Assembly (NCBI RefSeq): GCF_009834515.1
Contig: NZ_CP019426.1
Coordinates: forward strand, 4,577,501 to 4,641,500
DNA: 64,000 nt
Direction of reading: 5' to 3'
Source of the DNA: Pseudomonas sp. R84
Lineage (GTDB): Bacteria > Pseudomonadota > Gammaproteobacteria > Pseudomonadales > Pseudomonadaceae
In this document: one piece after another, positions 8,274 through 17,216 of the stretch
How positions within the stretch are numbered: position 1 is the stretch's first letter
How the letters are laid out: every line of letters starts with the position of its first letter
Made by a program: the position numbers and the translations under genes
The notes under the pieces: model-generated
What the model was told of the DNA's origin: nothing
Databases searched by the model: none
Seen by the model: only the letters and a program-made list of their open reading frames with translations

Positions 8274-9500
8274 TCAGTCCAGCAGATCACTCAGCGGAAT
8301 GAAGACCACTTCGTCGCCGGCGCTCAGCGTGCGACCTTCCAACACTTCGACCAATCCATCTGCCCACGCGGCGCTACGCAGAACGCCTGAGCTCTGGTTG
8401 CGGTAAACAGTGGCCCGCCCTTGCTCCAGACGGCCGCGCAGGTACTCACGCCGATTGCCTGCCACCGGCCAGGCAAAACCCGCTGGTACGCTGAACTTAA
8501 GCGGCTCGACGTCCAGAACGCCCTGACGGCGTAATAGATATGGCCGAGTGAGTAGCGCAAAGGTCACCAGCGTCGATGCCGGATTTCCTGGCAAGCCAAT
8601 GACCGGCACATTGCGGAAATGGCCAAACGTCAGCGGTTTTCCAGGTTTGATCGCCAGTTTCCAAAGGGCAAGCTCGCCCTCTTCTCGCAAGGCGACACCC
8701 AGAAAATCCGCCTCACCTACCGACACGCCACCCGTGGAAAGGATCAGATCAACATCCTGCAACTCCCCCAGACGGGCACGGGTAGTGGCCAGATTATCCG
8801 GAAGAATGCCGGCATCGATCACCTCGCAGCCCAGACGTTGCAGCCAACTGCACAGCAACACCCGATTGCTGTTGTATATCTGACCCGGCCCCAGTGCCTG
8901 GCCGGGCTCGACCAATTCATCTCCCGTGGAGATCACCGCGACGCGAACCTTGCGCACGACGTTCAACCCGGCACACCCCAACGATGCAGCCAGTCCCTGC
9001 TCTATGGGGCCCAACCGAGTCCCGGCGGGCAGGATCAGTTCACCGACAGTGGTTTCCTGACCTTGCGGGCGGATGTTCTGCCCAACCTTCAGCGGCTCGA
9101 GGAAGCGCACCGTTTCATCGGCTTGAACCTCTGCGTTTTCCTGCATTTCCACGCAATCGGCACCCGCCGGCACCGGAGCCCCTGTGAAAATCCGTGCACA
9201 GGTGCCCGGCGCCAGTGGTTCGGGGGATTGCCCGGCAAATACCTTCTGACTGACCGGCATCGGCTGGCCATCCCAATCCGTCAGGTTCAGCGCGTAACCA
9301 TCCATGGCACTGTTCGGCCACGGGGGCAGATCCAGCGTCGAAATCAGATCTTCGCTCAGCACCCGCCCCTGAACCTGAGCCAGGGGCAAATATTCACGCT
9401 CGACAATGGGTGAGGCCTCGGCCATTTCGAGCAGACGCGCCAGCGCCACCTCGACCGGCATCAGTGCCCCGCTCTTGCCCGGCTTACCCACGGGATTCAC
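8274..9500 (-). CDS. moeA: Molybdopterin molybdotransferase MoeA
   Basis: A 408-residue cytoplasmic enzyme that inserts molybdate into adenylated molybdopterin. Visible family motifs are AMDGYALN near residue 65, STGDELVEPG near 190, LSTGGVSVGEADF near 255 and IKPGKPLTFG followed by LPGNPAS near 290-310. The start is a GTG that lies inside the end of moaB (17-base overlap), so the two are one transcript and probably coupled. Confidence 0.95.
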   Translation of the reverse strand: MNPVGKPGKSGALMPVEVALARLLEMAEASPIVEREYLPLAQVQGRVLSEDLISTLDLPPWPNSAMDGYALNLTDWDGQPMPVSQKVFAGQSPEPLAPGTCARIFTGAPVPAGADCVEMQENAEVQADETVRFLEPLKVGQNIRPQGQETTVGELILPAGTRLGPIEQGLAASLGCAGLNVVRKVRVAVISTGDELVEPGQALGPGQIYNSNRVLLCSWLQRLGCEVIDAGILPDNLATTRARLGELQDVDLILSTGGVSVGEADFLGVALREEGELALWKLAIKPGKPLTFGHFRNVPVIGLPGNPASTLVTFALLTRPYLLRRQGVLDVEPLKFSVPAGFAWPVAGNRREYLRGRLEQGRATVYRNQSSGVLRSAAWADGLVEVLEGRTLSAGDEVVFIPLSDLLD

Positions 9501-10023
9501 AAGGTGCCGCCTGCTTCAAATGAGTGACGAAATTGCACGGGCGGTGACGAGCGTCCAACTGCTCACCCAGGATGCCATCCCAACCGGTGCGTACGGCATT
9601 GGTCGAACCCGGCAGGCAGCAAACCAGCGTGCCATTGGCCAGACCGGCCAGCGCACGGGACTGAACCGTGGAGGTGCCGATATCGGCTACCGATATCTGC
9701 CGGAACAGCTCACCAAACCCGTCGACCTGCTTGTCGAGCAAGCAGGCAACGGCCTCAGGTGTGCTGTCGCGGCCGGTGAAACCGGTACCGCCGGTGATCA
9801 AGACAACCTGCACGACATCGTCTGCAATCCAGGTGGCGACTTGCGCGCGAATTTTGTAGAGGTCATCTTTGAGCAAAACCCGCTGCGCCAAAAAATGGCC
9901 CGCAGCGGTCAAACGGTCGACGAAGACCTGACCTGAGGTGTCGGTTTCCAGTGTTCGGGTGTCACTGACAGTCAGCACCGCAATATTGAGCGGCACGAAA
10001 GGTACATCAGCCTTGGCTTTCAT
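9484..10023 (-). CDS. moaB: Molybdenum cofactor biosynthesis protein MoaB
   Basis: A 179-residue MoaB/MogA-type protein with the molybdopterin-binding motif ITGGTGFTGRDSTPEAV at about residues 77-93. In this family it adenylates molybdopterin before molybdate insertion by MoeA. It is the first gene of a moaB-moeA pair and is divergent from mobA across 81 bases. Confidence 0.93.
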   Translation of the reverse strand: MKAKADVPFVPLNIAVLTVSDTRTLETDTSGQVFVDRLTAAGHFLAQRVLLKDDLYKIRAQVATWIADDVVQVVLITGGTGFTGRDSTPEAVACLLDKQVDGFGELFRQISVADIGTSTVQSRALAGLANGTLVCCLPGSTNAVRTGWDGILGEQLDARHRPCNFVTHLKQAAPCESRG

Positions 10024-10104
10024 AGGCTCGTCCAGTTGTAGGAGAAACAGCCCGGTGTTATATCACAGCGCCTCATTTTTTCGCCGCCCCTCTGGAGAGC
10101 TGCC

Positions 10105-10707
10105 ATGATTCTCGACACGCAACCGCCCCCTTGCTCCATTCTGCTCCTGGCAGGCGGACGCGGCCAACGCATGGGCGGCCAGGACAAAGGCTTGGTCGAG
10201 TGGCAGGGCGAGCCGTTGATTACACATTTGCAGCGCAAGGTTCGTGGGCTGACCGATGACCTGATCATCTCCTGCAACCGCAATCGCGAGCGTTACGCGC
10301 CATTCGCCGATCAATTGGTTGTCGATGACGAGGGCGATTTTCCGGGGCCATTGGCCGGCATTCGTGCGGGCCTGAAAGCTGCGCGCCATCCGCATCTGCT
10401 GGTCTTGCCCTGTGATGTTCCGCGCATTGACGCAGCGTTACTGCAAAGCATGCGTGAGACGGCCAATCAGAATCCTGAAAAACCTTTAATGTTGCGCCAT
10501 GACGAGCACTGGGAACCGTTGTTATGTGTGATTCCGGTAGCCCTTCGACCCGCCTTCGAAGAGGCCTGGAACGCCGGTGAGCGCAGCCCCGGCCGGGTCA
10601 TGCGCAACCTTGGCGCCACTGCCCTGCAATGCCCGGACAACGACCCGCGACTGGCCAACCTCAATACCCCCGAACTGTTAAATTCCCACAACACTGTGTC
10701 AGACTGA
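10105..10707 (+). CDS. mobA: Molybdenum cofactor guanylyltransferase MobA
   Basis: A 200-residue nucleotidyltransferase with the N-terminal GTP-binding signature [16 protein letters not shown] at about residues 15-30 and conserved [14 protein letters not shown]. It joins GMP to molybdopterin to give the MGD cofactor used by DMSO-reductase-family enzymes. The ATG at 10105 follows CTGGAGAG. It is divergent from moaB-moeA, so the three cofactor genes share one control region. Confidence 0.94.
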   Translation: MILDTQPPPCSILLLAGGRGQRMGGQDKGLVEWQGEPLITHLQRKVRGLTDDLIISCNRNRERYAPFADQLVVDDEGDFPGPLAGIRAGLKAARHPHLLVLPCDVPRIDAALLQSMRETANQNPEKPLMLRHDEHWEPLLCVIPVALRPAFEEAWNAGERSPGRVMRNLGATALQCPDNDPRLANLNTPELLNSHNTVSD

Positions 10708-10785
10708 CAGCACTCAAGGAACTCTCACGCCTTGTATACGTCTCAAGCTCAGTAACCAAAAGAATTCCCATTCGGAGACACACCC

Positions 10786-11007
10786 ATGACTCAACGGACC
10801 CTCGCCACTTTCATGCTCGCACTGGGCCTGGCTACCCTCGCCGGTTGCTCGTCGCCTACAGTGATCACCTTGAATGACGGTCGCGAAATCCAGGCCGTCG
10901 ACACCCCGAAATACGATGACGATTCGGGCTTCTACGAGTTCAAACAGCTGGACGGCAAAGAAACCCGCATCAACAAGGATCAGGTTCGTACCGTTAAAGA
11001 GCTGTAA
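10786..11007 (+). CDS. YgdI/YgdR-family small lipoprotein (DUF903)
   Basis: A 73-residue lipoprotein: signal peptide with lipobox LAGC at residues 18-21, then a small SH3-like DUF903 domain (ITLNDGREIQAVDTPKYD). The mature protein would be about 53 residues, anchored by Cys21. Residue +2 is Ser, which normally sends the protein to the outer membrane. The function of the family is unknown. A terminator follows directly. Confidence 0.92.
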   Translation: MTQRTLATFMLALGLATLAGCSSPTVITLNDGREIQAVDTPKYDDDSGFYEFKQLDGKETRINKDQVRTVKEL

Positions 11008-11031
11008 GCTCGGGTTCGATACCGGATACAG

Positions 11032-11057
11032 AAAAGCCCGCATTAATGCGGGCTTTT
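11032..11057. terminator. Intrinsic terminator after the DUF903 lipoprotein gene
   Basis: A stem AAAGCCCGCAT/ATGCGGGCTTT with a very short loop is flanked by A-run and T-run, so it can act in both directions between the lipoprotein gene and the convergent pseudouridine synthase gene. Confidence 0.88.
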
Positions 11058-11086
11058 TCATGGGCGCTCGAAAGGTGGCTTTGGCC

Positions 11087-11977
11087 TCACCATTGCAGCG
11101 TAATCCGACTCTCGAATTCTCGCTCCTCACCGGTCACAGGGTCGATAAACCGTAGACCTTGCGCCAGCAGCTTCAGCGGATTGGCATAGTCATCCTCGAC
11201 GTCTTTCAACACCTGCGGATAAAACGGGTCGTTGCAGATACTCGCCCCCAACGCAGTCATGTGGACGCGCAACTGATGTTTCTTGCCGGTTACCGGAAAC
11301 AAACCATAGCGCCACAGATCGCCATTCTTTTCCCGAACCTCCACCGCCGTTTCGGTGTTGCTGGCCCCCGCGCCTTCCTGCATGCGGAAAAACGGTTCGC
11401 CATCCACCAGACGGCTCTTGTGCACCAGCGGAAAGTTCAGACCCGGCAGCGCCGGGGCGATGGCTTCATAGCGCTTGTCGATCTGCCGCGTGGGGAACAG
11501 TGACTGATAGGCCGAACGGGTTTGCGGATTGGCCGAAAAAATAACCAGTCCCGCCGTATGCCGGTCGATGCGGTGCAGTGGCACCAGGTGAGGATTGTCC
11601 ATACGTCGGATCAAACGCCGCAGTAACGTTTGTTCGACGTACTCACCTGCTGGTGTCACTGGCAGAAAATGTGGTTTGTCAGCCACTACCAGATGCTCGT
11701 CCGCATACAGAATCGACTCGACCACCGGGATCGGCTTTTCGTCCGGCACTTCGCGAAAATAGTGAATCCGCAAACCTTCCTTGTAAGCCAAATCCACCGG
11801 GATCGGCCGACCATGGCCATCCAGCACTCGCCCCCGGGCGATCCGGTCCAGCCATTGCTCGCGATCAATGGCGCTGAAATGCTCGCACAGGCAATCGAGT
11901 ACGGTCAGCCATTTACCGGGCGGCAGATAAAGTGTGCTCGCCTGATTCTGCGCAGCAGAGAATGTAGATGTGGACAT
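11087..11977 (-). CDS. RluA-family pseudouridine synthase
   Basis: A 296-residue enzyme with the RluA catalytic motif HRIDRHTAGL near residue 136, where the Asp attacks uridine, and the later KKHQLRVHM motif near 230. An N-terminal S4-like part (about residues 25-75) would bind RNA. It isomerises a uridine in rRNA or tRNA; which one cannot be told, so no symbol is given. Confidence 0.88.
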   Translation of the reverse strand: MSTSTFSAAQNQASTLYLPPGKWLTVLDCLCEHFSAIDREQWLDRIARGRVLDGHGRPIPVDLAYKEGLRIHYFREVPDEKPIPVVESILYADEHLVVADKPHFLPVTPAGEYVEQTLLRRLIRRMDNPHLVPLHRIDRHTAGLVIFSANPQTRSAYQSLFPTRQIDKRYEAIAPALPGLNFPLVHKSRLVDGEPFFRMQEGAGASNTETAVEVREKNGDLWRYGLFPVTGKKHQLRVHMTALGASICNDPFYPQVLKDVEDDYANPLKLLAQGLRFIDPVTGEEREFESRITLQW

Positions 11978-12047
11978 ACGGAAATCGAACCCTCAATGCA
12001 GTGCGGCATTATCCAGCACAGAGGAAAACGAGCCTAGCGTTGAATGC

Positions 12048-12365
12048 TCAGGCCGGGATCGTTTTGAGCGCTGCAGCCTCAGTGAACTCCTTGAGCCAGC
12101 GCAGCACATCGACGGCCTCCCAGCGGCCCGGGTCATACAAGGCGTAAAGCAAACCCTGATAACCGACCACATCCAGTTGCTTGTGATAACCGGCACGCTG
12201 AAACAAGGCCTCGATCTCGGCAAAGCAGGTGTTGAAATGCAGCTTGTTGAAGGGCGTCTTGCCTTCCGTGACCAACCCGTCCAGGCGCAATTCGAGAACG
12301 GCCTCGCGCACCACGTCAACCGACATCCGGTTCACGCTGTTCTTCAACTGTTCGACATTGACCAC
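12048..12365 (-). CDS. Uncharacterised 105-residue protein, probably LexA-regulated
   Basis: I do not recognise the family. The protein is soluble, mostly helical, without signal peptide or obvious metal motif; it has one cysteine (Cys47) and a conserved-looking YDPGRWEAVDVLRWLKEF near the C-terminus. Translation starts at GTG 12365 behind AGAGGGATGAACC. The promoter overlaps a LexA-type palindrome (see 12388-12415), so the product may act in the DNA-damage response; this is inference from the promoter only. Confidence 0.75.
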   Translation of the reverse strand: MVNVEQLKNSVNRMSVDVVREAVLELRLDGLVTEGKTPFNKLHFNTCFAEIEALFQRAGYHKQLDVVGYQGLLYALYDPGRWEAVDVLRWLKEFTEAAALKTIPA

Positions 12366-12387
12366 GGTTCATCCCTCTGAAGCATTT

Positions 12388-12415
12388 ACTGTATGAACAT
12401 ACAGTAACCGAACAA
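12388..12415 (-). promoter_or_regulatory. Promoter overlapped by a LexA-type SOS box
   Basis: CTGTATGAACATACAG at 12389-12404 fits the CTGT-N8-ACAG LexA operator with 6-bp perfect arms. On the minus strand it fills the space between a -35 TTGTTC (12410-12415) and a -10 TACAGT (12388-12393), spaced by 16 bases, so LexA binding would block RNA polymerase. The downstream gene starts 23 bases further on. Confidence 0.75.
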
Positions 12416-12477
12416 TCCGCAAAATGCCAAGGAATGGATGGCAGCGGCGACCGGCGGGATTAGCCAGGAAACTTGGA

Positions 12478-12714
12478 TTAACGCAAAAACGCCACGACTT
12501 GATCAGCGCTGAATGGCCAATCCAGTTCAGCCCCGGTGTCGATGCGACGCAATACCGGAATTCGCAGGCTATAAGCCTCGAACCACGATTCGTCATCCGC
12601 GATATCGACCAGTTCGACCAGCAAGCCATGCTCGACAAAAGGCATCAGCTCAGCCTCGGCGACTTCACACAAATGGCATCCAAGGGTGCCGAAAAGCTGA
12701 CATTCAGGAGGCAT
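12478..12714 (-). CDS. Glutaredoxin-like protein (DUF836 type)
   Basis: A 78-residue thioredoxin-fold protein with the redox motif CHLC at residues 13-16 in the context LFGTLGCHLCEVAEAEL and the cis-Pro region IPVLRR near residue 52. Small glutaredoxin-like proteins of this kind are seen in many gammaproteobacteria; the partner is unknown. No clear ribosome site precedes the ATG at 12714. Confidence 0.85.
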   Translation of the reverse strand: MPPECQLFGTLGCHLCEVAEAELMPFVEHGLLVELVDIADDESWFEAYSLRIPVLRRIDTGAELDWPFSADQVVAFLR

Positions 12715-12922
12715 GATTGCTCAACCAGAAAATGAGTGGACCTATTCTAGGCCGCAGCTGAAAACCCGTCGAGCCACCGCCGCCCAAAGGCTCAAGCGTC
12801 CCGACAAAGGTTCACAGGCAAAACCCTGACGCAAATCAGTCCGCAGAAAAACCATTTACGCGATCCTCCCGGTCTTTTTGCCTCTACGCTTGAAAAGCCT
12901 GAATCTGACATCGGAGTGTCCA

Positions 12923-14635
12923 GTGTTTGCCAATCTGTTGATCATCCTCGCCTCTTCTCTCGTGGTGATTGCCCTGTTCCGTCGCCTGCGCTTGCCGCCG
13001 GTTCTGGGTTATCTGTGCGTGGGACTGCTGGTCGGACCGAGTGCGTTCGACTGGGTCAACGAGAGCGAACACTTGCCCGACGTCGCGGAGTTGGGGGTGG
13101 TGTTTCTGTTGTTTTCACTGGGTCTGGAGTTCTCCCTGTCGAAGATGATCGCGCTGCGCCAAGTAGTGTTCCGTCTCGGCAGTCAGCAGGTGCTGGTCAG
13201 CACCGCGCTGCTCGGGCTGCTATTGATGCTGTTGGGCATGCCGATCACACCCGCGCTGTTGCTCGGCGCCGGGCTTTCGCTGTCATCAACGGCGATTGTG
13301 ACCAAAGAGTTGGGCAGCCTTGGCGAGGTGTTCAGCAGCCACGGCCAGAATGCGGTTGGTGTTTTACTGTTTCAGGACGTGGTCGCGGTATTGCTGCTGA
13401 CGTTGGTGCCCGTGTTCGCCGGCAGCAGCGAGCAAGCCTGGTACTGGGCGCTGCCACTGACGCTGGCAAAAACCGTGGTGCTGTTTGTCGGTCTGCTGCT
13501 GGCCAGTCGCTGGTTACTGCCGAGGCTGTTTCATGAAGTGGCCGCGTCACGCTCGGCAGAATTGTTCGTGCTGCTGGCGCTGGTGATTGTGCTGTTGACC
13601 GCGTGGTTGACTCACCTGCTGGGCCTGTCCCCTGCCCTCGGTGCATTTCTGGCTGGCATGTTGCTCGGTGAAAGCCACTATCGGCATCAGATCGAGGCCG
13701 ACATCCGGCCATTCCGCGACATCCTGCTCGGCGTGTTTTTCGTCAGCATCGGCATGCTCATTGACCTGCAACTGTTCGTCAGTCACAGCCTGCTGATCCT
13801 CGGGCTCACCGTCGGTTTGATGGTGATCAAGGGCATCGTCGTCGCCTTGTTGGTGAAGTGGCGCGGCAGCGACAGCGAAACGGCGTGGCGCAGCGGTCTG
13901 GCATTGGCTCAAGGTGGCGAGTTCTGCTTCGCACTGATGGCGCAGATGCAGCAACACAGCATGATGCCCGAAGCATTGAGCGATCTTCTGCTCGCCGCAA
14001 CGTTCTGCTCGATGCTGCTGACGCCACTGTTGCTGCGCGCAGCTCCCCGCATCGCGGCCGCCCTGCACCGCAAGCCCAATCAGGAAGCACAGATCGAGGA
14101 GATCAGCGCACTCAACGCCGACCTCAATCAGCACGTGGTGATATGTGGCTACGGCCGCGTCGGCCAATCCATCGGGCGTTTCCTGCGCAATGCCAAACAG
14201 CCTTATATCGCCTTGGACAGTGATCCGGTTCGCGTACAGGAAGCCGCCAGTGGAGAAAGTGACGTGCATTACGGCGACTCGTCACGCGCCGATCTGCTGA
14301 TCGCCGTTGGCCTGCTGCGCGCCAGACTGCTGGTGGTTGCGGTGGATCAGAGTGACATTGCCCTGCGTATCCTCAAGGAAGCGCGCCGGCTCAACGCCCA
14401 CGTGCCGATCCTGGTGCGCACCCGCGACGACAGCCAATGGGCCGAATTGAAAGCCGCCGGCGCCACCGAAGTGGTGCCGGAGCTGTTGGAGTCGAGCCTG
14501 ATGCTCGCCGCCCACGCTTTGATCATGCTTGGCTTGCCGGCGCATCAGGTGCAGGAAAAAGTCGATCAGGTGCGCATCGACCGCTATCGCCTGCTCCACG
14601 GCTTTTATCCCGGTAGCGACGATGCCGAGACTTAG
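12923..14635 (+). CDS. CPA2-family monovalent cation:proton antiporter (Kef/YbaL type)
   Basis: A 570-residue inner-membrane protein: about 12-13 transmembrane helices (residues 1-380) of the Na+/H+ exchanger type and a C-terminal TrkA-N/RCK nucleotide-binding domain starting HVVICGYGRVGQSIG near residue 405. It exchanges K+ or Na+ for protons, with gating by nucleotide at the RCK domain. The start is taken as GTG 12923 behind CGGAGTG; it begins with the first membrane helix. No KefF/KefG partner is present. The stop overlaps the convergent ammonium transporter by 4 bases. Confidence 0.9.
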   Translation: MFANLLIILASSLVVIALFRRLRLPPVLGYLCVGLLVGPSAFDWVNESEHLPDVAELGVVFLLFSLGLEFSLSKMIALRQVVFRLGSQQVLVSTALLGLLLMLLGMPITPALLLGAGLSLSSTAIVTKELGSLGEVFSSHGQNAVGVLLFQDVVAVLLLTLVPVFAGSSEQAWYWALPLTLAKTVVLFVGLLLASRWLLPRLFHEVAASRSAELFVLLALVIVLLTAWLTHLLGLSPALGAFLAGMLLGESHYRHQIEADIRPFRDILLGVFFVSIGMLIDLQLFVSHSLLILGLTVGLMVIKGIVVALLVKWRGSDSETAWRSGLALAQGGEFCFALMAQMQQHSMMPEALSDLLLAATFCSMLLTPLLLRAAPRIAAALHRKPNQEAQIEEISALNADLNQHVVICGYGRVGQSIGRFLRNAKQPYIALDSDPVRVQEAASGESDVHYGDSSRADLLIAVGLLRARLLVVAVDQSDIALRILKEARRLNAHVPILVRTRDDSQWAELKAAGATEVVPELLESSLMLAAHALIMLGLPAHQVQEKVDQVRIDRYRLLHGFYPGSDDAET

Positions 14636-15840
14636 TCCTGGCTCACCGCGCCGATCTTGTGCAATGACAGGTCGGCGCCGTAAAACTCTTGTTCCTGACT
14701 CAGGCGCAGCCCGTGCAGAGCCTTGATCACGCCGTAAACGACGAAGCCACCGATCAGCGCCACCGCGACGCCGAGTGCGGTGCCGATCAACTGGCTGATC
14801 AGGCTGACGCCACCGATCCCGCCAAGCGCAGTCTGGCCGAAGATCCCGCAGGCAATCCCGCCCCAGACGCCGCACAAGCCATGCAACGGCCACACGCCCA
14901 ACACATCATCGATGCGCCATTTCACCTGCGCTGCAGTAAAGCACCAGACGAACAGCGCACCGGCAATCGCGCCAGTCACCAAGGCGCCGACCGGATGCAT
15001 CAGATCGGAGCCGGCACAGATTGCGACCAGACCGGCCAATGGACCGTTGTGGAGAAAGCCCGGGTCATTGCGCCCGACGAGCAGCGCTGCCATCGTGCCA
15101 CCGACCATCGCCATCAGCGAATTGACCGCCACCAGACCGCTGACGCCTTGCAGTGTTTGCGCACTCATCACGTTGAAACCGAACCAGCCGACGATCAAAA
15201 TCCACGAACCCAGCGCCAGAAAGGGAATGCTCGACGGTGCGAACGCCACCAGACGACCGTCGCGATATCGGCCATTACGCGGCCCCAGCAGCAATACCGC
15301 CGCCAGCGCCAGCCAACCGCCCATGGCATGCACTACAACGGAACCGGCGAAATCATGGAAAGCGGCACCAAACTGCGCCGTCAGCCACGCTTGCAGGCCG
15401 TAGTTGCCGTTCCAGATCATGCCTTCGAAAAACGGATAGATGAACGCGACAATCAGCGCCGTGGCACACAACTGCGGCACGAAACGCGCGCGTTCGGCGA
15501 TGCCACCGGAAATGATCGCCGGGATCGCAGCGGCAAAGGTCAGCAGGAAGAAAAACTTCACCAGTCCATAACCGTGATCGGCGCTCAGCACCGCCGCCGG
15601 CTGCATGAACGTCACGCCATAAGAGATCCAATAGCCTATAAAGAAATAGGCCAGCGTCGAGACGGCGAAATCGCTGAGAATCTTCGACAGCGCATTGACC
15701 TGGTTTTTCTGGCGGACCGTACCGACCTCCAGAAAGGCGAAACCGGCGTGCATCGCCAGCACCATCACCGCACCGATCAGAATGAACAAGGTATTGGAGC
15801 TGTGAACCAGGGTGTCCACAGCGCTTTGCAGATTTTCCAT
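14632..15840 (-). CDS. amt: Ammonium transporter (Amt family)
   Basis: A 402-residue protein with 11 predicted membrane helices. The N-terminus runs straight into the first helix (NTLFILIGAVMVLAMHAGFAFLEVG), with no cleavable signal peptide as E. coli AmtB has. The conserved second half has AMGGWLALA and WPLHGLCGVWGG. It conducts ammonium/ammonia into the cell. There is no glnK next to it, so it is not the usual glnK-amtB pair and is probably a second Amt paralogue. Confidence 0.93.
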   Translation of the reverse strand: MENLQSAVDTLVHSSNTLFILIGAVMVLAMHAGFAFLEVGTVRQKNQVNALSKILSDFAVSTLAYFFIGYWISYGVTFMQPAAVLSADHGYGLVKFFFLLTFAAAIPAIISGGIAERARFVPQLCATALIVAFIYPFFEGMIWNGNYGLQAWLTAQFGAAFHDFAGSVVVHAMGGWLALAAVLLLGPRNGRYRDGRLVAFAPSSIPFLALGSWILIVGWFGFNVMSAQTLQGVSGLVAVNSLMAMVGGTMAALLVGRNDPGFLHNGPLAGLVAICAGSDLMHPVGALVTGAIAGALFVWCFTAAQVKWRIDDVLGVWPLHGLCGVWGGIACGIFGQTALGGIGGVSLISQLIGTALGVAVALIGGFVVYGVIKALHGLRLSQEQEFYGADLSLHKIGAVSQD

Positions 15841-16143
15841 AAGCAGGCAGACCTAAAGGCGAAAAAGGCACCAAAGCGGTTCATGCGCACATTTCATGCA
15901 CCAAGTTGCGACCGCGCAGTCACGAATCCGGATGTCCGGCGAACTGCTTTGGCGCACGAGGTTGATGTCCTGACACGAACCGGGCTTGTTTGGGATAAGG
16001 TTTTTCAAGGCGCACGCCCGGCAACAGCGCACAACGCCGAGCGACGCACCACGACACAGCAAAAGTTGTACCAGTCATTTGTACTGAACCTTCGCGCAAG
16101 GCTCATACTCGAACGCTTCAGACGTCACTTACGGAGATCCACC
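15841..16143. other. Intergenic region between amt and the DUF883 operon
   Basis: A 303-base gap between divergent transcription units, holding both promoters. On the minus strand TGGTGCCTTTTTCGCC (15858-15873) resembles a sigma-54 element, but lies too near the amt start to be convincing. The downstream gene is preceded by ACGGAGATCC. Confidence 0.4.
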
Positions 16144-16458
16144 ATGGCCAGCATCAAGGCAAAGACTGCTCAAGAAATCCTCATGAACGACTTCCAGACT
16201 TTGGTCGCCGACACCGAACGCTTGCTCGAGCACACCGCCACTCTGGCCGGCGATCAGGCCGATGAGCTGCGCGAGCAGATCCACGACAGCCTGCTGCGCG
16301 CCCGCGAAACCCTGAAACTGACCGAAGACACCCTGCGTGATCGCGGTCAGGCCGCCGTGACTGCCACTGAAGATTATGTGTCGGCCAACCCTTGGCAGTC
16401 CGTCGGTATCGCTGCCGGTGTCGGCTTCCTGATCGGCCTGCTGGCTACTCGGCGCTGA
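16144..16458 (+). CDS. DUF883/ElaB-YqjD-type membrane-anchored protein
   Basis: A 104-residue protein: a long amphipathic helix with many Asp/Glu/Arg (residues 10-75) followed by a C-terminal membrane helix with glycines (SVGIAAGVGFLIGLLATRR). E. coli ElaB and YqjD have the same layout and sit on the inner membrane, YqjD binding ribosomes in stationary phase. It is the first of three closely packed genes with a good ribosome site (ACGGAGATCCACC). Confidence 0.9.
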   Translation: MASIKAKTAQEILMNDFQTLVADTERLLEHTATLAGDQADELREQIHDSLLRARETLKLTEDTLRDRGQAAVTATEDYVSANPWQSVGIAAGVGFLIGLLATRR

Positions 16459-16460
16459 TT

Positions 16461-16847
16461 ATGTCGATCGGTGAATCCGGCCCGACTGCGGGCACCGCCT
16501 CCTCCACGCGACGCCTGGGCGCCGCCGTTCTCGGTCTGCTGCACAGCCATGTCGAATTGTTCGGCATCGAATTGCAGGAGCAGAAATCACGCACCGTCAG
16601 CCTGTTGCTGTTCGCCGGCCTGGCCTTGGTCTTTGCCCTGTTATTGCTGGTGGGGTTATCGACCTTGGTGATGATCGTGTTCTGGGACACTTACCGCTTG
16701 GCCGCGATCATTGGCCTGTGCGTTTTCTATACCCTGGCCTCGATCTTCTGTGGGCTGCGCCTCAAGGCAGCAATCTTCGATGAGTCCTCGCCTTTCCACG
16801 GCACGCTCGAAGAGCTGGCCAACGACCGGGAGCGCCTGCTGCCATGA
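16461..16847 (+). CDS. YqjE-like membrane protein (phage holin family DUF1469)
   Basis: A 128-residue protein with an N-terminal amphipathic helix and two strong transmembrane helices (VSLLLFAGLALVFALLLLVG and AAIIGLCVFYTLASIFCGL). The DUF1469 family name includes holin, but chromosomal YqjE copies are not phage genes. Its ATG comes two bases after the stop of the DUF883 gene and its end overlaps the next gene by 4 bases, as in E. coli yqjD-yqjE-yqjK. Confidence 0.88.
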   Translation: MSIGESGPTAGTASSTRRLGAAVLGLLHSHVELFGIELQEQKSRTVSLLLFAGLALVFALLLLVGLSTLVMIVFWDTYRLAAIIGLCVFYTLASIFCGLRLKAAIFDESSPFHGTLEELANDRERLLP

Positions 16848-17182
16848 GCCTGCCTGAACTGCCACACAACAGCTCGCGTCGGGAAATGCGCAAGGCGTTG
16901 ATCCGTCTGCGCATGGAAATGCATCGTCAGGAAATCCGTCATGAAGCCGGGCAAGTCCTGCAACCCCTGCACCGCATGCGCGGCATGACGCAAAACCTGC
17001 AAGGTGGCTTCGGCATCAAACACGCGCCATTGTGGGGCGTGGCCGCCGTTACGCTACTGGGTTTTATCACCGGCAAAGGCGCGAAAAGCGGCGGCGCTGG
17101 CGGATTGACTCGCTTGATCCGACTCGGCACCAGTCTCGGTCCGCTGATCAAACTGGTCATGCAGAGCTCGGCGAAACGCTAA
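16844..17182 (+). CDS. Small basic membrane-associated protein, YqjK position
   Basis: A 112-residue protein rich in Arg, with a helical first half (RREMRKALIRLRMEMHRQEI) and a central weak membrane helix (PLWGVAAVTLLGFITG). It starts in an ATGA overlap with the yqjE-like gene, so the three genes are one operon. Function unknown; the name follows position only. Confidence 0.75.
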   Translation: MSLPELPHNSSRREMRKALIRLRMEMHRQEIRHEAGQVLQPLHRMRGMTQNLQGGFGIKHAPLWGVAAVTLLGFITGKGAKSGGAGGLTRLIRLGTSLGPLIKLVMQSSAKR

Positions 17183-17216
17183 GCAGATACATCTGGCTAC
17201 ATTCTTGCAATAGCGG

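Noticed and set aside
15858..15873. Sigma-54-like TGGTGCCTTTTTCGCC on the minus strand before amt
   Set aside because: GG and GC spacing is right, but the predicted start would leave a leader of only about 7 bases before the amt start codon, and the rest of the consensus is poor.
14689..16458. Long plus-strand open frame across amt
   Set aside because: It is antisense to the ammonium transporter gene, Gln/His/Arg-rich in the way shadow frames are; only its last 104 codons (DUF883 protein) are real.
16461..16847. Phage holin, suggesting a prophage remnant
   Set aside because: The DUF1469 family name is misleading; the gene sits in a yqjD-yqjE-yqjK-like chromosomal operon and no other phage gene is near.
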